A stretch of 64,000 nt of DNA from Gordionus sp. m RMFG-2023. Lineage: Eukaryota; Nematomorpha; Gordioida; Chordodea; Parachordodidae. The stretch spans positions 55,694,569 through 55,758,568 of the forward strand of contig NC_088776.1 of the NCBI RefSeq assembly GCF_954871325.1. Direction: 5' to 3'. The position numbers and the translations under genes are program-made. Below are positions 1 to 10,900 of this stretch, piece after piece (the stretch's first letter is position 1; each line of letters begins with the position of its first letter). Below the pieces are notes generated by a model. That model was not told the DNA's origin, did no database searches, and saw nothing but the letters and a program-made list of their open reading frames with translations.

Positions 1-862
1 GCAGTAAATTGAATATATCTAATTTAATGCTTAATTTTTTTTTTCAAAAGCTAGAATTATTATCTTATCATAAGTAACTTGTTTTTAGCGTTACCTTTTT
101 ATGAATATGTATCATTTTAGCGTAGCTAGGAAAGGGAGGGGGCAATACATCTAAAAGAGGATTCCGCTCTCCAGACCCTCCGTAGACCTTCAGTCATTTT
201 GCTGGGCCTTCAGCCGGATTTATCTTAATCGTGTTTCATCTTCTTTTCCTGTATTAAATTTTTAGCAATATAATTGTTCATCATAATTAAAACAATACAA
301 AATTAGACATTTAATATTTTTTTTATAGATTAATATTTTGAATTATTATACTTTTTTAACTATTTTATAAAGATAAATATAATATAAATAACTAATTTAA
401 AAGAAAATAAATGATGATTTCTCTCAGTTCTAGGAATATAAGATGTATTTTAGCAATGAATTATATTTAAATGAGTTCTCATGTTATTCATAATTTAGAA
501 TTAATTAATGAATGATGAGGTTTGTTTATTCTTTCAAATAAGAAATCAATTTATTAGTGAAATAAGATCGGTAATAATTTTTAATATAAATACTATTTGC
601 TTTAATTATAAATGGTATATTAGATTAGTAATTATTAATTTTGCACAACATATAAATTGCACAAATTAAGAATATATTATTTTATCGTAAACACTTTCAG
701 TATGAGATTATGAGTGTTATTGATTTATGTAACAAAATATAAATGTTAGGTTTGCTGTTGTTAAAAAAACTATAAATTTTATGGTTGCTTTTTTGAAGAA
801 AAAAAACACATTTAGTTTAGACTTAATAAAAAATAAATAAACATAATATTGTTTGTGATAAC
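1..862. other. 5' flank, no gene seen
   Basis: AT-rich DNA. The only departure is a G+C-richer patch at 120-235 (GGGAGGGGGC, CCAGACCCTCCG) without an open frame, probably a transposon end. Confidence 0.5.
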
Positions 863-1049
863 CAGGGTTGTGGGACCTGAATTAAGGTTCAAGAATTTTA
901 AACACTTTCAAATCCAAACCTGCCCTGGGCCCATATTACCCTGGATTTGATGGGTTGCCCATAAATCCATCTCTGTATGGTCTGTGATCTCAAAATGCCC
1001 AACCGAACAATTTTAAATTTCTTAACCCTTATTCGGGTCTACAACCCTG
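863..1049. mobile_element. hAT-type MITE with 8-bp target duplication
   Basis: Ends CAGGGTTGTGGGACCTGAAT and, inverted, CAGGGTTGTAGACCCGAAT. The flanking octamers are GTGATAAC (855-862) and GTGATGAC (1050-1057), a 7-of-8 match. 187 bp, no coding capacity, G+C-richer than its surroundings. Confidence 0.75.
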
Positions 1050-1977
1050 GTGATGACAACTGTCGACAAAATTCTGATTTCGCCCATCTAAATATGATGT
1101 ATAAATAAATGATTATTATAAATTTGTAAATTTGATACAATAACTATAGGAGTCGTTTTTTTCGAAAGATCATTTTATTTAAAAGTTGTAGATGTCAAAA
1201 AAATTTTTTAAAGTCATATCTGGCCCAAATTTTTTGCTCATAGTGAAGCCTGGTTTAGCCCAGATTTATAAAAATTTATTATTTTTTAAGTCTGGTTCAA
1301 AGTGAAAAAAAATATAAAATAAACCATATTGTGGCTCTCTCCGGTTGGAATCTGTTTTTTATCTTATATTTACATATATATTCAGCTCTTTATGTGTTTC
1401 ACAATGCCGTAATAAAAAATGTATTATGTAGACAGCTTTATGTGGAGGGGGGGGGGGCTATTAAATTATGAATATTATAATAATATTTTTTGCCAATATA
1501 TGGCCATTTCATCGAAATAAATATCGACTCTTTGTTAAATTAATTGTTTTTTAAAAAAGCCTCTTGGCATAATATCAAACGAATATTTAATTTTATTTAA
1601 AAAAATAAATGTTATTAGGCCAAAATTTAATAATATTTCATATTTTTTAAAAAAATAGAAAAAAAGCCAAATAAGGTATAAACTCATATTTTATTTGTAG
1701 ATATGTTTTTTTTTATCAATAATTTTAAAAAATAGCTAGATTTGAGTTTTTCTGTTAAATTTGTGAGAACAAAAGATAAAATTTTTAAGTTATAAATCAT
1801 TCCTTACAACGAAAGATATGGTGAAAATGTATAAAAATTGGCCTATGTCCTTTTAAATTATAAAGGTATATAAGATAACCATACCATATTTATTGGTAGA
1901 TACCTTATTTATTCATAATAAATGAAAAATTATATTAAATAAACTCTTATTAAAATTTATATTCTTTCCTTAAGATT

Positions 1978-4900
1978 ATGATTTGTTCTTGTCGGAATTT
2001 CGTTCTTTTAATATTGATCGGGATAATAGGTTAAATTTAATATATATATTTATATTTACTCTCTAAAACAAGTGTCCGGAACAAAAAGAATCGCCTAACA
2101 TTCCCCCCCCCCAACATCCTTACCCTGATGATTAAATATTAAGTTTTTTATATTTAAATGTTATAATATTGAAATAAGGTAATATTATAATCTAATGAAG
2201 GAATAAGGAAAATGATATTTTATATAAGAGCAATTTTCAACAAAAAAATTAATGAATTTCTTTGAACCTTATTTATATCATTTTATAATTGTTTATGCAT
2301 GCTAAAATTATTCAATTTTAGCATTATTCATCCAAGAAGTTTTACCCATTGCTAATAGGGTTCCATTCAGAATCATATGGAACTCTCCAACATTTGTATG
2401 CAAAAGCAAATATAAGGTTTCACTGAATTTAGCCAAATGGGGCATAGAGAGCAATGTAAATCAAGCCTGGCAGAGTGACACTGTCTCACTCTTTTATGCC
2501 ACGATCATAGGGCTATGGGCCTTTATACGAAATGGCAGAAGAATCAATGGAGGTATACCTGAAAGAATGGACATATATGCTCATGTAAACAAGACTATAG
2601 CGGACGTTCAAAGAATTCTAAAAAAAAGCGATTTTTCGGTAAGTTATTACATTTATTAAATATGATAATGTTAATTGATACTCTATGAAAAGTAAAGAAA
2701 TAAAATAGAAAAGAAGTAAAGTAAGATGAAAGGGGAGAGAAAGATTGGAAGGATAGAACAGAAAAATAGGGGAAAGATAGACAAATAGAAAAGAAGGAGG
2801 AATAGGTGGAAGGAAGGTAGGCAGACATAAAGGAAGGAAGGAAGGAAGGAAGGAAGGAAGGAAGGAAGGAAGGAAGGAAGGAAGGGAAGGAAGGAAGGAA
2901 GGAAGGAAGGAAGGAAGGAAGGAAGGAAGGAAGGAAGGAAGGAAGGAAGGAAGGAAGGAAGGAAGGAAAGAAGGTGAACCTGGTAGGGTAGAAATTATAT
3001 TATAAGTTTCAAGCTATTCAAAATTTTTTAAGTGTCAGGTAATTAATTTTTTTCTATCATTATTTTAAGGGTCTGGGGGTGATCGACATGGAATTCTACA
3101 CTCCCTTGTGGAAATCTATGATGAATCCTGTTTACTCCATTTACGTAGTAATAAAAAAAACATAAAATTTATATTTAAATAATATTGAGTTTTATTAAAA
3201 AACGTCAATATATAATTAAATAACTTTTCCAAGACATTTTAAATAGTAATAATTTTATTTTCTTATATATACTTTATTTATAGAAATTATATTGATGGTT
3301 TTTAAATTTTTCTAAAGATAATCATCATACACTGTGAAGTATTTTTAGGAAAATTAGGAATTTAAAATAAATACAGTCATATCATAACTTCTTCAATTTA
3401 ATTGTGAACCGAACCCGGATAGATTAAAAATTTATACTGTTCGTAAAAAAAGATTAATAGCAAGGGGGATTTTATAATATATTAATTTGGTAAAAAGAAC
3501 GAATCGTTATCTGACTACAAATCAAAAGAAAACACTTCCGGCCTCAATGATACTACAATTAGGCTTAGAACCCAACTAAGATACGAAAGTGCCATAAGGA
3601 ATATAATGCAATTAACATTAGAAACTGTCAAGAAAGAGAGACCCGGAGGTTTGTGGGGATACTTTGGGTATCCTAGATGCGCCAAGTATATATATATTAT
3701 TATTAGTTTTACAGCTGATCTTTTATAAATGACAAAATTAAGCTAGTTCCAGCTTATGCCATTAGGCCTTAGTAAAAATTTTATCAAGGGTTGAGTCAGA
3801 AATCTATTTTAAAGCTTGAGTAATAGGAATGGCCGTGTCCCTTATATCACATATAAGTTTCTAGACACCCATATAACTTAATCAATATTTCCAGGTTTTC
3901 AATTTCAATTTTAAAAATTGATCATAAAAAGAAACTAAAACAATGGATAATAGTATACACACACAATCCTTAATAGAAAATTTTAATTATGTATCCAGTT
4001 GTAAATTTTACAGCCATATCTAAATTTCCAATTATTGAGATAATAATTTACATTAAGCGGGTAATTTTTATATAGTTTTTATAATTAGTGTTGTTAAACG
4101 GCTCGTTTTGAGCCGATTTTTAAAAACTGCTAACTCGATATTTCATCCAGAAAAATATTAAGCAAACCTGAAGATTTTACTCATAGAAGGAACAAAGCTC
4201 TAGATATATATTATCGAAATTTCAAGACTTAGGCAATATTTTTCTGGCTAAATAAACCGTTTTGAAAAATCGGCTCAAAACAAGCCGTTTAACAACACTA
4301 TTTGTAATGCTATGTTATACGATATTTAATAAAAAATTTAACACAACTTTTTTTTTATTATATATATATATTTATGTTAACGTCAATGTGTTTTTTGAGG
4401 CAATATGTTATTTTTTTTCTAAACTTTAAATCATTTTTTGAGCGCGTTTTTAAAAAAAATTTGAAAATTTGAGTTTCTCGGAAATATATACCGCCATTTT
4501 TGGAATACATGCCCCTATGAATTTCAGGCAAATTTTTCCGTCAACATTTAAACTTAATACAATTTGTATTAAACTTTACATATATTTTTTTTTAATATAA
4601 ATTATATATGACTCAAAGGTTAACAGCGAAATTGCGTACAATTCATAAGATAGGTATTCCAAACATGATATAATATATTTGAGGTAAAATCCGATTTTTT
4701 AAATTTAAAAATACGGGCTCAAAAAAATGATTTAAAGTTGAAAAAAAATAGCATATTGCCGGATAAAACACATTGATTCTAACATATAAAGATAAGTAAA
4801 GAAAAGAGAATATTTTTTTAAAATAGGCATAGTCCTTTAAAATTAAGTTAACTACTACTTATGTAAAATCACCATCCTAATGATTCCCGAATTAGTCTTT

Positions 4901-7900
4901 ACCTCGGCATAAGGAGTTGGAGGATCCGGGCACAACGGGCATGATTTTGTAAAAACCCTTATAAAATTTGAAAATATAAATAAAAAAATATTGATAAAAG
5001 ACTTTACTAACTTTTCTTACTTATATGTTTATTTTTTAAAATAATTTAATTTCAATATATTTGAATTTTTCCACTGAATAAACCAGATTGGAGATGGACT
5101 GGGCAGAGGGCACATTGGACAACTAAGAAAGTTATATATAATAATTTACATTTAAAAAAAGTTTTAAAACAAAAATTACATATTTAAATCATATACAAAA
5201 TTTTCATATCCATAAGCTATCATTCTGACAGCATAATTTAGATAAAGTTGTATTTATATTACACTCTATATATAATATTTTTTTGAAATATGCTGTAAAT
5301 TTTAATTAAAATAACTTGTAACAATAAAAATTAGAACCTCAAAAATTTCATTTGGTCAATTAAAATTAGCTATGCTAATACATATATATATGGTATTTAA
5401 CTTATATTATAAAGTTATGAAGAATAATGGTATATAGAATTTGATTTTATGAAATGATGCATAGATGTTTAAATTAATCCTTAATTATTAAATAATCATA
5501 TTTATATTCTTTCAAACTTTATAAAAACTAATCAAAGCTCTTTTTTTTTTTAAACTAATAAATTTTTTTAAAAATCTTTTTTTAACTCATTTATAATGAA
5601 TATTTTCACTATCTCCCTTATTTCTACATGTACAGGTTTGCAACATTTAACATTATATTGTTTATTATATATAATTTTAGATTTTTCTTCACATGAAGAA
5701 CTATGTAATATATTTTCTATATTTTTCCCCCATAAAATACATATCAAATATTAATGAAAACATTCCTATATTAATTATTCTCAATATACACTTCATCTTT
5801 AATTAACATAACAAATACCATTATAAATTCTTTACCCAATCAACAAAATATTTCTATGCCCGTAAATTCTGATATCTATTCTCAACTACAAAAAAATATG
5901 ACAATTGAAGTCAGGATAAAATCGGCATAGCTAAAAATGACTCAGTAAACCTGTGTATACGAACCGGCTAGTAGAAAAACAATGTTAGAAATACCGATTT
6001 AAGTGGAATACTTTCCCCAAATATTTTGACAATCCCTTAGCCGATTACGTAATCAATCAAAGAGGGAGGAAAATAAAATCTAAAATTATCGAGTTGCTAA
6101 AACTTAATAATGGATTTACGATAAAAAGTTTGCTAAAAATTTACTACCTTATCTAGAAATGAGTGATTTCAGAAGTTCTAGATGAATCAAATCGATAGGA
6201 TGGAGCCGGAAAAGAGTTGGAAAAGGAACCGATATACGGAATTCCCTGATAAAAGAATAATGTTCAGAAATGATTAACGTGCCATTTAAAAATCTCTTCT
6301 ATTTAGATAAAACAAGTTTCGATTTCCAAGTTGTTTCATACTATGGATGGGCACTTCTGGTAAAAGGCTATCAATTAAACTTCCTCCTTCAAAGAGGAAA
6401 AACATATCCATTTTGTGTACCATAGCGTTTACAATTATGAAATTTAAGATTTACCTGGATGAATTATCATATATTTTGCCATCCAATTTGTTCATAATAA
6501 TGGGTAATGAGCCTATATAATTATTCAAATTTATCAAAATATAACGCATCTCCCGCCTTATTCCTCGCAACTCAACCCCATTGAAAATATTTTTTGTTGT
6601 TTTAAAAAAAAATCACTATTGGTCGATTATATTCCAAGCAAATTAACAGAATCTAGGTAATAGACGAAATACGCTAGCCTTTTGATTAATTCATTGGAAA
6701 GGAATTATAGAATATACCTTAAATCTTAGGTTTTACTCAAAAAAAAGAAGAAATTATGCATTTTTTAATTTAAACTCATTCAAACATGTTTTCCAATTTA
6801 TAGATGAAAATTTATTTTATAAAAAAAATTCCGATTGTCCTAGGTAGTAGGTTTAATACTTAATAGCAGCTTTTTTACCCATCTTTTAAGTATCGGCTAA
6901 ATAGCCAAAAATGCAAAAGAAAAAAAATTTAGAGAAGAAAAAAAAATAAACAAAAAAAAGAAGAATGAAGAAAGAAATAAAACAAAAAAAAACGGAAAAA
7001 AAAAATAGCCAAAAAAAAGCGAGAATAAAATACGAAAAATAGAAATGCCATCAAATAACTTAAGATAAACCAAAATAGGGTGTCCTTGATTAAATACTTT
7101 TTAGTCTATACTAAAAAGCAATTTAAGTATTCAAAATTAAGCCGACCTAGGAACACAGCCTAAATGTGTGTTTTTTTTAAAAAATATTTATTGCAAGTAA
7201 AATAATTTTATATGCACATCTACTGGTCCATTTAAATTTATTGCAAATTAAAAAGGTGTTTTAAAATATTATTAATATTTTCTTTTTAAACTTAGGGATT
7301 GTAAGTTTATTGGTCTAAAGTAAAAGTATATCTAAATGTAAATGATGATATAAATGATAAAACAGAACCAAGCTCAAGACCAAGGAATGGGAAAATGGGG
7401 ACCACCCCATGGAAAATTTGCCTGTAATAAATTATCATCTTAGACTAATAAACCCCTCCCCCCACCCATCCCTCAAAAATATTGATATAATAAATTAGTA
7501 TATAAACAATTATTAGAAGCAAAAAAATAAGGAAAAGTTAATAATTTTTTAAAATAGCAACAATAATTCAAATTGCTTTAGAAAAAAAGTATTTTTTATA
7601 AAAAAAAAAAGAAGTGAAAAACCATGATTAATTTTATTAAAATATATCCTACCCAAAAGGTCTGCAATAAGTGGACCTAGATACCTCCAATAAAATTTAT
7701 GACTGAAAACTCCATCTATTAGTGCCCCTCCCTGTCCCTCTTGTAAAATCTTGGATACGTATATGAATAGAAAATATTTAATCAAAAGCTATACTTTCGA
7801 TTCGAATAATTATATTGTCGATAATTCTTTTTGTATCTTATGTCAATGATCATGGCTTACACGAACATTATTTTTTATGTATACCATTTGAATAGTAGAA

Positions 7901-10900
7901 AATGAGAATTATAATTGGATAGATATAATTACTGACGACATATACGCCTCTGCCTGCTCTGGCACACTACCGTCATTAATAACGAAATAAAAAATATTAA
8001 AAGTTACTCCTATAATATAAAACTCACATAGATAACAGAATAATATTTATGATACCTAAGATGAATATTAGAAAATCTAAGGGTATTACAGATTTCCACG
8101 CTCTAATCCAATAATGATTTAGCCCTATCCCCCCCCCCCCCCCATTATCAAAATTTACTAATATCACCCTCTAGAATGTATTCCCTCTATTCACTTCTAA
8201 CTTTTACCCCTTACCTCCTACTATCAAATCATAATAAGCAAAATACATATCAAAACTACCTCCTAACTCTTTACCCTCTTCTTATTCAAATGACGATCTT
8301 CATAATTAGGGAAGTTTTTTAATTAATAATCTACTTAATACCATTTCCAGTCAACGTTTTTCAAAGCGGTATCTTAGGCAGGTTTTTTTTAGCTATTTTC
8401 ATTTTATCTCCAAACAAAGGATAATAGACATACTATAGAGTGCTAAATAAAATTCAATTTATGCATCTAGCTATATCTAAATACATTTCAAATTAAATGG
8501 AGTCCATTTTTCAACCATCCTAATTTTTAAGAGCTCATTCAACCTTTGTTTAGAGTTGAATTTTATTTTCTTCTTATTTTTTATTACCAATTATTTGAAA
8601 AAAATCTGTTGAGAATCGATTTTTTTATAGGCACTTAGACATTCAATGTATTTATTGAACCTCGATTCATGTAGAATAAAGTAGATAACAAGATAAGGTA
8701 AATTTTAAAAAATGTGCGAACTGTGGTTAAGAATTAAAACGATAAAAAATTACAATATTATTTGAATATAAGAAATGTAAACCGTCTTGTCAAGTTATTT
8801 CTATTCCTTAATGATATTATTTCGGTCAAAAATGGTGTGTATATTATCTTTATTTCTATTTTCAATGTAAAGCAACCACAATTCTTATCAATGCATTTCC
8901 AGGATGAAAAGCGGCAATCAATCTTTAAATTGGTTATATGAATCATCTACAGCTCTCTACCCCGCGCATTACATCAACAGGAATGCAACTTCATTGCCTA
9001 GACATAGAGCCCGGCAATTAATACAATGTATAAACTAAGTTATAACTTTTATTTTTCCTTATAAACCTTAAATCTCGGCCTCATAAAAAAATTCACTTAC
9101 ATTTTAAAATTAATAAATTGCTTAAGTTTTGGAGTAACCATAATATAAGCTTAATAATATGTATGTTCACATTGCTAACCATAAAAAAACAAAATTTTCT
9201 ATTATCGGTAATACTAAAGGTTGATTTAGAAAAAAATCTACTGCGAGCTCATCCCAGCCCCTATAAAGAAGTGGAGATATTATTTTTTTAAAAAAGATGT
9301 AAATAACGCTAAGTCAGAAATTTAAAAAATAAAAACTTTTAATCAATATATTAAAGGTAAAAATTGAAATTGGTTCTCAATTTATGATCTGACATATTAA
9401 AGTTTTAAAATATATTAATCTCTTCAATGCTTTATAAATACGTCTAAAATTTATATATTTTTTCAAATGGTGATTAAATATCCTGGGTGAGTCATGTGGA
9501 CAAAATTTAGGAAAGAATGTTACATGGGCCTAATTATGACAAAATCTCCCAAGACGAAATTGACACCATATCTTATTTACCCTTAAAATAGGATTAAACT
9601 CAGTTTCAAATGTTGAAAGTTGTAGCATCTCAAGCAATCCTACACATACCGCATCGATTGGATAGACAGAAATTTCCGGGACTCTTGAGGGCCAGACTTT
9701 GATTTAAATATTTTTTTTTATTGTATGACTTGGACTTCTAAGAGACTTAATTTTATTTTGCTAATATGCTTTATAAATATTATTTTTTAGGAAATAACAC
9801 TGAAAAAATATTTATTTCAGTGATATTTTCCTTTATCCAATAACTTTTTTATGTGTGAAAATTTTTAGAATCCGACCTGACCTGAAAAAATAGTTCCGAC
9901 GCATAATCTGAATTAATGAGTCTGTCTGACATGAAAAACATTATTTTATTGATAAATATATGAAGTTGTAATAATATTTAATAAATGGCATTAAAAATTT
10001 CAGAATATTTGGCAATTTACAATTGCTCTATTTCTTCAAGGATGTTGAGGGTTTAATTGGAGGGGACCTGTGGGCTGCAAAAACAGGAATTGTTCACTCT
10101 TTCAAGTATTTGGCGAAACCCTGTCAGGATGTTTATCAGATCTGGGAAGACCAGGAGGTTTTAGAATTAATAGTGTTTGAGCCTCAATACACGTAGAATA
10201 ATCAAATTACATAGATTAGGTCTAATTATTCGACCTTTACAAGAGCGGCGATGAAGACGTCAGCCATTTTTCTCAACCGTAAAACTGCAGAACAAGTGTG
10301 GATGATTAACACAACAGTTTAAGCGAATACTAATGGCATGGGTGAATTCATTGAGCTATAGAAGTAAATTGATCGAGATAATTTAGAATTAAAAAAAAAA
10401 GAAACAAATAGATCAAGGAGCCTTGACATATTTATAAAATTCGATTTATCCGGAAAACAGATAGGCAGACTCACTAATCGAGATGGTACAAATTTAACTA
10501 TTTGATGTGCGTGATCCGAAAAAATTTAAATTGCATTTTTTTTAAAAAAGAAACAATTAACTAAGTGGTATACAATATTTCAGGGTTCCATAACCAAAAC
10601 GAATATCGGTTCGGTTTTGGATAAATAACGGTTCAAGGTTCAGGTTCGGTTCACAAAAAATATAAATATCGGTTCGGTTCGAACCTCTAAAAATAACACT
10701 TTTATATTCAAACCTACATTCGAATTATTTATAGGGAAGAATTTTTTTTTTTATTCCATAATTAAAATAAAAAAATTAAAATCTTCATTTTTATTAATTG
10801 CACATTATAAAATAATATTTAATTTATAAATATAATCAATGTATTAATGTTTAATATGAATAATTACTTAAATTTTTTATTAAGCCGCACAATTAATATA

